A stretch of 64,000 nucleotides of DNA from Corbicula japonica (lineage: Eukaryota > Mollusca > Bivalvia > Venerida > Cyrenidae): the NCBI GenBank assembly GCA_038501625.1, contig JAZAYU010000123.1:1798001-1862000 (forward strand), written 5' to 3'. The notes beneath the pieces were generated by a model. The model saw nothing but the letters and a program-made list of their open reading frames with translations. It did not search any database and was not told where the DNA came from. The position numbers and the translations under genes are program-made. Positions 10,714 through 22,100 of the stretch are shown here, piece by piece. Within the stretch, counting starts at the first letter, position 1, and each line of letters starts with the position of its first letter.

Positions 10714-13700
10714 ACGAATGTAGGTCTCTGATTAGGAGCAGGAGCAATATGAAAGATGTAGATCTATGATTAGGAGCAGGAGAAATATGATTGATATAGG
10801 TCTCTGATTAGGAGCAGGAGAAATATGAATGATGTAGGTCTCTGATTAGGAGCAGGAGAAATATGAAAGATGTAGGGTAGGTCTCTGACTAGGATCAGGA
10901 GCAATATGAAGGATGTAGGTCTCTGATTAGGAGTTGCAGCAATATGAAGGATGTAGGTCTCTAATTAAGAGCAGGAGCAATATGAAGGATGTAGGTCTCT
11001 GATTAAGAGCTAGAGCAATATGAAGGATGTAGGTCTCTAATTAAGAGCAGGAGCAATATGAAGGATGTAGGTCTCTGATTAGGAGTTGCAGCAATATGAA
11101 GGATGTAGGTCTCTAATTAAGAGCAGGAGCAATATGAAGGATGTAGGTCTCTGATTAAGAGCTAGAGCAATATGAAGGATGTAGGTCTCTAATTAAGAGC
11201 AGGAGCAATATGAAGGATGTAGGTCTCTGATTAAGAGCTAGAGCAATATGAAGGATGTAGGTCTCTAATTAAGAGCAGGAGCAATATGAAGATGTAGGTC
11301 TCTGATTAAGAGCAGGAGCAATATGAAGGATGTAGGTCTCTGATTAGGAGCCGGAGCAATATGAAGGTTTTAGGTATCTTAATAAGAGCAGGAGCAATAT
11401 GATGGATGTAGGTCTCTGATTAAGAACAGGAGCGATATGAAGGATGTGGGTATCTGAATAAGAGCAGGAGCGATATGAAGGATGTAGGTCTCTGATTAGG
11501 AGCTAGAGCAATATGAAGGATGTAGGTCTCTGATTAGGAGCTGGAGCAATATGAAGGATGTAGGTCTCTGATTATGAGCAGGAGAGATATGAAGGATGTA
11601 GGTTTCTGATTAAGAGCAGGAGCGATATGAAGGATGTGGGTATCTGAATTAGAGCAGGAGCGATATGAAGGATGTAGGTCTCTGATTAGGAGCAGGAGCA
11701 ATATGAAGGATGTAGGTTTCTGATTAAGAGCAGGAGCGATATGAAGGATGTGGGTGTCTGAATGAGAGCAGGAGCGATATGAAGGATGTAGGTCTCTGAT
11801 AAGAAGCTGGAGAAATACGAATGATGTAGGTCTCTGATTAGGAGCTGGAGCAATATGAAGAATGTAGGTCTCTGATTAGGAGCAGGAGCGATATGAAGGA
11901 TGTAGGCTTCTGATAAAGAGCAGGAGAGATTTGAAGGATGTAGGTATCGGATTAGGAGATGGAGCAATATGAAAGATGTAGGTCTCTGATTAGGAGCAGG
12001 AGCAATATGAACGGTGAAGGTCTCTGATTAGGAGCAGGGGCAATATGAAGTGTCTCTGATTAGGAGCAGGAGCAATATGAAGGATGTAGGTCTCTGATTA
12101 GGAGTTGCAGCAATATGAAGGATGTAGGTCTCTAATTAAGAGCAGGAGCAATATGAAGGATGTAGGTCTCTTATTAAGAGCAGGAGCAATATGAAGGATG
12201 TAGGTCTCTGATTAAGAGCAGGAGCAATATGAAGGATGTAGGTCTCTGATTAGGAGCAGGAGCAATATGAAGGATTTAGGTATCTTAATAAGAGCAGGAG
12301 CAATATGATGGATGTAGGTCTCTGATTAAGAGCAGGAACGATATGAAGGATGTGGGTATCTGATTAGGAGCTGGAGCAATACGAAGGATGTAGGTCTCTG
12401 ATTAGGAGCTGGAGCAATATGAAGAATGTAGGTCTCTGATTAGGAGCTGGAGCAATATGAAGAATGTAGGTCTCTGATTAGGAGCTGGAGCAATACGAAG
12501 GATGTAGGTCTCTGATTAGGAGCTGGAGCAATATGAAGAATGTAGGTCTCTGATTAGGAGCAGCAGCGATATGAAGGATGTAGGCTTCTGATAAAGAGCA
12601 GGAGAGATATGAAGAATGTAGGTATCGGATTAGGAGATGAAGCAATATGAAAGATGTAGGTCTCTGATTAGGAGCAGGAGCAATATGAACGGTGAAGTTC
12701 TCTGTTTAGGAGCAAGAGCAATATGAAAGATGTAGTGTAGGTCTCTGATTAGGATCAGGAGCAATATGAATGATGTAGGTCTCTGATTAGGAACAGGATA
12801 AATATGAAGGATGTAGGTCTCTGAATAGGAACAGGAGCAATAGGACGGGTGTAAGACTCTGATTAGGAGCAGGAGCAATATAAAGGACGTAGGTCTCTGA
12901 TTAGGAACTGGATCAATATGAATGATGTAGGTCTCTGATTAGGGGCAGGAGCAATATGATGGATGTTGGTCGCTGATTAGGAACAGGAGCAATATGAGGG
13001 ATGTAGTTCTCTGATTTGGAACTTGAACAATATGAAGGATGAAGGTCTCTGATTAGGAGCAGGAAAAATGTGTAGGATGTATCTGATTAGGAGCATGAAT
13101 AATATGAAGGATGTAGGTCTCTGATTAGGAACTGGAGCAATATAACGTATGTACATCTCTGATTTAGAGCAGGAATAATTTGAAGGGTGTATTTCATTAT
13201 AAGAAGCAGGAGCAATATGAAGGATGTAGGTCTCTGATTAGGAGTTGCAGCAATATGAAGGATGTAGGTCTCTAATTAAGAGCAGGAGCAATATGAAGGA
13301 TGTAGGTCTCTGATTAAGAGCTAGAGCAATATGAAGGATGTAGGTCTCTAATTAAGAGAAGGAGCAATATGAAGGATGTAGGTCTCTGATTAAGAGCAGG
13401 AGAAATATGAAGGATGTAGGTCTCAAATTAAGAGCAGGAGCAATATGAAGGATGTAGGTCTCTGATTAGGAGCAGGAGCAATATGAAGGATTTAGGTATC
13501 TTAATAAGAGCAGGAGCAATATGATGGACGTAGGTCTCTGATTAAGAACAGGAGCGATATGAAGGATGTGGGTATCTGAATAAGAGCAGGAGCGATATGA
13601 AGGATGTAGGTCTCTGATTAGGAGCTAGAGCAAAATGAAGGATGTAGGTCTCTGATTAGGAGCTTGAGCAATATGAAGGATGTAGGTCTCTGATTATGAG

Positions 13701-14640
13701 CAGGAGAGATATGAAGGATGTAGGTTTCTGATTAAGAGCAGGAGCGATATGAAGGATGTGGGTATCTGAATAAGAGCAGGAGCGATATGAAGGATGTAGG
13801 TCTCTGATTAGGAGCTGGAGCAATATGAAGGATGTAGGTCTCTGATTATGAGCAGGAGAGATATGAAGGATGTAGGTTTCTGATTAAGAGCAGGAGCAAT
13901 ATGAAGGATGTAGGTCTCTGATGAGGAGCTAGAGCAATATGAAGGATGTAGGTCTCTAATTAAGAGCAGGAGCAATATGAAGGATGTAGGTCACTGATTA
14001 AGAGCAGGAGCAGTATGAAGGATGTAGGTCTCTAATTAAGAGCAGGAGCAATATGAAGGATGTAGGTCTCTGATTAGGAGCAGGAGCAATATGAAGGATT
14101 TAGGTTTCTGATTAGAGCAGGAGCGATATGAAGGATGTGGGTGTCTGAATGAGAGCAGGAGCGATTTGAAGGATGTAGGTCTCTGATTAGGAGCTGGAGC
14201 AATACGAAGGATGTAGGTCTCTGATTAGGAGCTGGAGCAAAATGAAGAATGTAGGTCTCTGATTAGGAGCAGGAGCGATATGAAGGATGTAGGCTTCTGA
14301 TAAAGAGCAGGAGAGATATGAAGGATGTAGGTATCGGATTAGGAGATGGAGCAATATGAAAGATGTAGGTCTCTGATTAGGAGCAGGAGCAATATGAACG
14401 GTGAAGGTCTCTGATTAGGAGCAGGGGCAATTTGAAGTGTCTCTGATTAGGAGCAGGAGCAATATGAAGGATGAAGCTCTCTGTTTAGGAGCCAGAGCAA
14501 TATGAAGGATGCATGTCTCTGATTAGGAGCAGGAGCAATATGAACTGCCTCTGATTAGGAGCAGGAGCAATATGAAGGATGTAGGTCTCTGATAAGGAGC
14601 TGGAATAATAAGTACGATGTAAGAGCAGGAAATATAAACG
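10714..14640. repeat. 38-bp minisatellite, about 100 units
   Basis: Unit GATGTAGGTCTCTGATTAGG + AGCAGGAGCAATATGAAG (38 bp), checked by spacing of GATGTAGGT from unit to unit. Variants (GATTAAGAGCTAGAGC / AATTAAGAGCAGGAGC) alternate to give a 76-bp higher order near 10950-11280. Longer blocks recur, for example the unusual TTAGGTATCTTAATAAGAG unit near 11370, 12275 and 13490. Edges are more diverged than the centre. Open frames on the minus strand cycle through three frames because 38 is not a multiple of 3; they are not genes. Confidence 0.95.
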
Positions 14641-15220
14641 GTTGCATGTTCCTTATCGTGTAAAAATCGCATACATATAGCATTGATTAGTGAAACAGCA
14701 TTGTGCCGTATGAGAGATTTTGATATTTTTCTTTTTTGTCTATGACACAGCAATGACGAACTGAGCAACGCCTAATCAGATATATTTAGACACTTGTAGA
14801 CAAGACCAATAGGACGAAAGTAGTTTTCTGTCACGGTAAGCAGAAGAATAACAAGACGAATGTAGGTTCTAGATATGGAGCAAGAATATAAGGACGGATG
14901 TACGGCGCTGATGAGGAGCAGAAATATCAGGACAGATGTAGCTGGGTCTTGATAATGAGCAGATAAGGACCAGCTAGGAGTAATAGGACTGGTGTAAGGT
15001 CCTCATTAGGAGCAGTAAAATCAGAACAGATGTAGGGGCTTGGTAATGAGCAGAAATAGAGGATGGCTACATGTAGGTTCATGACAAGGAGCAGGAAAAA
15101 TGAGAAGGACATAAGTTTCTTGTCAGCAATAGGAAGAAAGACGAGTATATACGTTCCTAATAATAATTCAGGTCTAGGTCCCTTGTGGTGAGCAGGAATA
15201 TTCAAATGACTACATGTTCC
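14641..15220. repeat. Degenerate edge of the minisatellite
   Basis: Motifs such as AGGACGAATGTAGGTTCTAG and GATGAGGAGCAGAAATATC recur irregularly, as expected of old, decayed units. Confidence 0.6.
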
Positions 15221-16024
15221 TAACAGGAGATGATTAACAGCAAATTACCGCGGTGAAAGCTTCTTAATAACCAATAGTATACCCTATTCATTTTAAATAA
15301 TGTTGGAATATTTTTAATAAAGATTCATTTGTGGAAACCCTATGGATGAGGAATATACAATCAACAAAAATCTATAGGAATTCCTAAGTTCTATTATGAC
15401 AACTCGTTGGTACACGACTTTTGGGGTATTCAAAATGAACATTGCGGAGCAAGTTGAGAAATGTAATGGTTTATTCATTCTTAGCCAGGAGGATTCCCTT
15501 TAAGATGAAAAAATAAGAATTTTGAAGATGTCTAGAGAAATAGAAAAAGTTAAGGGATAGGGCCGTGTTTTCCTTTTTGAGCCGTATCTTATTTTACGGC
15601 CGAGCCTAGTCTAAATATTTCGACTGCAAGCACAAACCCATTATCATACTGACATTTTATTAATGTGTGTCCAAAATGATGGGCGACCATCGTATATAAA
15701 AATTAAAACTCGCCCTTTTTCACATATGAATCATCCCATTACAATTGTTCAAGTTTTGATGAATTTTGAAAATTCTATAACTAGGCAAAACGTATGCATT
15801 ATTTTGTTAACACTTTTGGATTATTAGTTTTTGCTTTAATTTAGGCTAATCATAGAGCTTTCACCGCCCCTGCACTTCTATTTTCGCGGTGCAATCAACC
15901 GGGAAAAAACTTGTCAATTGACATTTGTCACGTGACTTTAAAAACTTCCTCAATTCAGTGAAACAGGTAGCAAAAAGTAAACATGTGGAAGATTTTATGA
16001 AAATCTTGAAGTGACAGTCACAGT
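15221..16024. other. Upstream region of the phosphatase gene
   Basis: No gene or known repeat. It should hold the phosphatase promoter; I see no clear TATA box. The stretch from about 15840 has more CpG than its surroundings. Confidence 0.45.
15983..16014 (+). promoter_or_regulatory. Two overlapping short upstream reading frames in the phosphatase leader
   Basis: ATG at 15983 opens a five-codon frame ending TGA at 15998-16000. A second ATG at 15997 overlaps that stop (ATGA) and opens another five-codon frame ending at 16012-16014. Both end 10-25 bases before the main ATG. If transcribed, they could lower translation of the main frame. The transcription start is not known. Confidence 0.4.
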
Positions 16025-16153
16025 ATGGATTCAGAAGATTACACAGATAATACTCTTCGCCTTCAAACATGTCTTACAGCGTTTATCGAACACGTCGAGA
16101 CGTTAAAGAACGAAGACGATCCTTCCGGAGATGGGTTTACACGGGAGTTCAGG
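16025..16153 (+). CDS. PTPN12: Phosphatase exon 1 (start codon)
   Basis: Encodes residues 1-43, [11 protein letters not shown] through GFTREFR, an N-terminal helix typical of PTP-PEST proteins. The donor AGG|gtaagg is phase 0. The start is the first ATG of the long frame; two tiny upstream reading frames precede it. Confidence 0.85.
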
Positions 16154-19100
16154 GTAAGGGGTCATCTCATAATAACTGAGTGATCCAATTCAGTAATTGT
16201 TTACATTTGCAGCAGTTTATATATCAGTTATATTTGAATGTACATAATCTTTCTGTGCCAAACACAAATGTAATGGTTGTTTTATAAATAATAAAATGTT
16301 TGTGTACATGTGTTTTAGTGTAGAGTCTACCTTTAAAGCAAGGGCGAATAGGGTAGATCCAGATCAGCACATCCTTGCCATGTGATCAGGGACTATAAGG
16401 TTTGCTTTTAGATTCGTAAGATCTGTTTTTTTCTGACCAAGTTGTGACCAGTGCAGATTCAGACCAGATGGTACAGATATGCCTGCTGATCTGGATCTAC
16501 GCTGGGATGCACATGCCACCCTGGCTAACCTGGTACGCTTCGCGAACGACACTACGCCGCGATCACGGCATGTGCAACGCTTTTAACCGGCATAACCGGT
16601 GTCAATGTAGGAGGTTTTGTGGGGTAAGGTAAGAAAATTGCAAAGTTTTTGGTTAGATATTTAAATAATACTCAAACCAATAGGCCTGTACGGCTGTCAA
16701 ATCATGACTTTTTATGATTCTAGTCTTCTCTGTTTCAAGACTACAGTAGTTTGCTCAATCATTCGTGAAAATGGACCTCTCTGTGCTGCAAAAGTTGTAA
16801 CTTTCCTGTTCAAACGTATTTTTCTTGATCTAAACTGATGTCTAGTGAAGAATTATGACTGATTAAAAATTATTTGCACTGGAGGACACTGCAGTGTAAA
16901 ACATGAGTGTGGTTTTATCTATATTTTACTTGCTTCTTGCAAAAAATGAGAGGCCACACACCGTACACCGGCACTTGATTTTTGCTACGCTGCGTATCAC
17001 GGCATTTTATATGATGCTGGTATTAAAATATACTTCAGTTGTCGAAATATTAAACTGTTTCTTCACATCTAATATAGTTGTAGTTTGTTGTATTGGCGTA
17101 CATAGCAAAACAGAGTTTGATATATATAAAAATTCTTCCATCAACAAGCAGGAGCGGATTCAAATGGTGTTATTTTGAGTTGCACAAACCTCCTTTTTGC
17201 GCATCAATATTTAGTTTTCATGGGGATTATGGCTAGAAAGATGGAATTATCAAATAACTTCCCTAAGACTGACCCAAACGAATTTATTTTGTTGAAAACT
17301 TTGATCCGACCCTGAACAAAGCTAGCAGAGCATTTCAGGCAATACAGGAGTCCGCTACCGATGAAAACCCCAATCAATAATTTGTGAAAGATTTGTGATT
17401 AGGTTTACTTAATAACAATATTTAAATTTTCATGGGGATTATTGCCAGAAAGTTGTAATTATCACGAAACTACCATAAGACTGACCCAATCACAAAACTA
17501 CCATAAGACTGACCCAGTCGAACCCCTTTCTTTTGAAAATCTTTCACCTAACCATGAACAAGGCTATCAGAGTATTGCACACAAAGGGGTGAAACCCCAA
17601 TCTATAATTTGTGAAAGATAGTTAATGTTTATTCCAAATAACTGAGATAACCTTTGACCTGTGGTGGAAAATGAAATAATGTAAATAATGCTGTAATCAC
17701 TTTACATCAAATATGTATAACAAGTGTCATCAATGTATCTTGTTTACTTTATGAGTTATTGAAATATTAAGTTTTCTCTATTTAAATAACAGACACCTAC
17801 TGTAGACCATTGGTGAAAATAAAAGGCCGTGCATAATTTCGTATTGCCATTTAAATGAATGATCTTGACTCTAACGTTATAAAAGTTTTTTTTTCTTATT
17901 TATGTATACCTGACCTTAGACCTTTGATGGAAAATGATCCTGCATATCATACACTTGGTACACAGATTAAAGTGATTACAGCATAAGGTATTTTTCACCA
18001 CATGTCAAAGGTCAAGTCAGTTACCTGCAATAAACATAATTAGCACAGTCACAGTACGGAAAAAATACATCAAAGATAGGCAAAATTGCAACAGAAATGA
18101 AATTTTCAATACCTGTAACATTTAGTATAAACAACAACATATTCAAAATTGGACAAAATCGGACCACGGATAATCCCGTAATTAGTATTTTAAAAATAAG
18201 ACAAGTTGAAAGCAAAATTATAACATATAATCAATGTCTTTTTGTAAAACTCCGCATTCTTTTCAATACGTTCTTTCAAAATCTAGTCTTTAAACCAACT
18301 TCTATAAATGATTTTTGTCAATGAACATTAAGTTTATTTAACATTTAATACATTCGGTCATTTTACATGTAATAGACAAAGTTTGAAACAATGCTTAATG
18401 TTGATTTGCCCCGCCCACACCCTACTGCTTCTTAACAAGGGGTAGATTTTTATTATTCAATTTAACTTTTATTGAAACAATCAATTAGATAAATCTATCT
18501 TTCACAAATTATTGATGGGGTTTTCATCGGTAGCGGACTCCTGTATTGCGTGAAATACTCTGCTAGCTTTGTTCATGGTCGGATCAAAGATTTCCACAAA
18601 AGAAGTTTGTTTGGGTCAGTCACAAAGTAGTTATGTGATAATTTTCAACTTTCTGACCATAATCCCCATAAATATTAAATATTGATGCGCCAAACGGAGG
18701 TTTGAGCAACCCCAAAGAATACCCTCCGGATCCGCTCCTGCTTGTTGATGGAAGAATTTTTAAGTATATCAAACTCTGTTTTGCAATGTACACCAACACA
18801 ACAAACTACAGCTCAATTAAATGTGAAGAAAGAGTAAAAGATTTAGACAACCAAAGTATAGTTTTATACCAGCATGGAATAAGATGCCGTGATACGCAGC
18901 GTAGCAAAAATCAAGTGCCGGTGTACGGTGCGTGGCCTCTCATTTTTTGCCAAGAATAAAGTAAAATATAGATAAAACACATACAAATTTTACACTGCGT
19001 TGTCCTTCAATACAGACATATTTTATGCAGTCATAATTCTTCACTAAAAGTTAGTTTAGCTCAAGAAAAATACGTTTGAACAGGAAATTTACAACTTTTG

Positions 19101-22100
19101 CAGCACAGAGAGGTCCATTTTCACGAATGATTGAGCAAACTACTGTATTCTGGAAACAGAGAAGACTAGAATCATAAAAAGTCATGATTTGACAGCCGTA
19201 CAGACCTGTTGGTTTGAGTATCATTTAAATATCTAACCAAAAACTTTGCAATTTTCTTACCTTCACAAAATCTCCTGCATTGACACCAGTTATGCCGGTT
19301 AAAAGCGTTGCATATGCCGTGATCGCGGCGTAGTGCCGTTCGCGAAGCGTACCAGGTTAGCCAGGGTGCATGCATTAAAACAGGGTTAAGGGTTTATCTT
19401 TTTTACTGGATGTCTGTTATTATGTTGTGCTTTGTCTTCCAGGATATTCGTGATCTCGGTTTGAAGATGAGGGAAGAGAATACATATCCTGCAGAAGAAG
19501 GCAAGAAACCATGTAACATCAAGAAAAACCGCTACAGAGATATTCTTCCTTGTAAGTATACTGCATCATACAAAAGACAGGAGATCAGATCAGGTACAAC
19601 AGAAAAATCAGCTGTTGAAATATGAATTTATGACTCAGTTTGTGTTACAGTAATTCACTAATGTTGGTGGGGTACTAATTTTCATGGAATTTGAGGGAGG
19701 TCAATTTACGATTTTAATTCACCATGAAATATTATTGAGCATATATAAGCGGCATTACTTCAATTTAACCTCTTGTATGAAATATTACATGTATTTGGAA
19801 ATATAGGCTCAAATTTGCAGCATTAGTTCGGGCTAATAAAATTTTAATTTACTAAAATAAATTTAGTCCGCGCGACTAAAAGCGAAAGTAGGATTTCCGA
19901 AACGTCACAGAAATCGAGATTGCACATGAAGTTGTCTCTTCGTAGGTGCTAAATATAGCTTCATTATATTTAGCTTCTTAAAAGTTCGTTAACGATAATT
20001 TAACAATATCATTGAAAATCCCGTCTATAAGAAAGAATTCGATCAGACCTTTTGTGTTCTGTTAGAGAGTTTATATATTGGAGTCTATATGGACAAAATT
20101 AATATGATTTTTCAATAGTATATTCTTACTTAAGTTAAAGGCTGGGGCTTTAAGCATTTTTAGAAATTTGAAAACTATGAATTTAAGGACCCATGAAAAA
20201 GATGTTCATGCTCATGGGTTTAACTCTTTCCTCCATAGATACACCTTTATTGTGAGGGCAAACAGTTTAGATCCAGATCAGCCTTCACATCGATGCTGTC
20301 TGATCAAGATCTAAACTGTTTGCTTTTTGATTCATTAGGTTATTTCTGACCAAAATGTGACCAGTGCAGATCCAGATCAGATGGCATGGATGTTCTGGCT
20401 GTTTTGGATCTACACTGGTCGCACACGCATAAAAATGTGTGTATATATGGAGGAAAGGATTAATGCATTCACAGTAGTTGTTTAACGCTTTCTACTACAA
20501 TGGAAATGGCTGTTTGTCATGGGCGAACAGTGTAGATCCAAATTAGCCGGCATATCTGTGCCATCTGATCTGATCACTTTTATATTATTGATTATGTTAT
20601 TTCTGACCAAGAAGCAAACAGTATAGACCCTGATTGAATTAGCAATCAAGGATATACATGTATAGAGAATTTTTTAATGGGGATATTTTGTGTTATATTA
20701 CATGTACATATAGTGAAGCATATCTTAGCCACATCTCAAGAGATTTCAACTATGTGTTCACTTAAATAAGGTATAGTGTTTAAAAATGATGGCCTTTCTG
20801 CAAAGGCCAAGTTCATGCATAGGGGTTAAAGGTCCAATTTGAATTGAAGCCATGGTCTTGTACAAGACTATAGTGAGCTGGTACTAGGGATTAAACGATG
20901 ATCGATTATAATCAAAAATCGATCGTTTTTAGGATCGATTTTTGATGATCGATTACGAAGTTTAATAATTGATTATCGGTTTGCTGTTCTTTAAGCAGCT
21001 CACAGTGTTTGATATATGACATACATGTAGATCAGTGTTATTGTGGTTTTAAATAAGCTTTGGAATATGTTCTCCTACTAAGTATTTCAAGAAAAAGACT
21101 CCTGTACCTGCAGCCTACACCCTATGCTCATATCAGATATGGTTACAAATTACAATACATGAAGCCTGTGGGCTAGAAGTGTGGTTCATGTAAATGCTAA
21201 TTCATACCAGAAAATACACGGATATCCTTTTGTGATAAAACAGTGGTTCTATACAGGGCCTTTATTTCACGATGGTAAGGACCGAATTTTGACCCCATTC
21301 CCATCCCCAATTAATTTCTTCCTATTTTTAAACAAATTCCCCTCTAAAGAATTTCTTGTATGTGTTGCATTCCTTAACTTAAGCAGAAGAGTCTTAACAA
21401 TACCAATTTGAAATATGCTTTTTTTGCAAAATAGAAAAAATTATGCATTATAATAACAAATTATGATTATTTTTGTTCCTAGAATATTAATACATGTAAA
21501 GAATTCCTATAAACAAAATTCTTCTTTATTAAAGCATGTACATTGTTATTGTAAATGCTTTGATTATATAATCGATGATTGATCGAAAAGGGTTGTTCGA
21601 TTATTTCCGATGATCGATTATGATTTTTGTCCGATTATGAAACCCTAGCTGGTACATTAATGGTCACAAGGTGTTGACTGACTTGATCGAGAACAATTGG
21701 TGAGAAAGGACTTTGTTTTGGAGTTAAGCAATCTTACGAAATCGAGTCATGTCCAAAAACAATTTAATAACATAGAAACAGACTTTGTTTTATAGTTCAT
21801 ACATTGTATTTTTAATTTCGACTGACTAATGGTGTAGGGAATGACTTAAGCTTAGTAATGATGCTCTTTAACCCTTTCCTCCATAAATACACATTTTACG
21901 CATGTGCGACCAGTGTAGATCCAGATCAGCCGGCACATCTGTGCAATCTGATCAGGATCTGCACTGGTCGCATTTTGGTCAGAAATAACCTAATGAATCA
22001 AAAAGCGAACAGTTTAGATCCTGATCAGATTGCATGGATGTGCCTGCTCATCTGGATCTAAACTGTTCACCCATTGATGCAATAAAGATGTGTCCATGGA

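Noticed and set aside
11686..12878. Minus-strand frames of 82-93 codons with LLLIRDLHPSYCSCS repeats
   Set aside because: They are translations of the 38-bp minisatellite. The unit is not a multiple of 3, so the peptide merely cycles through frames; no start context or domain.
10714..14640. Possible CRISPR-like array
   Set aside because: Units are contiguous without unique spacers, diverge gradually, and the genome is eukaryotic.
16903..17178. 91-codon frame in the foldback left arm as a transposase
   Set aside because: Hydrophobic, no motif, and the corresponding right-arm sequence is broken differently.
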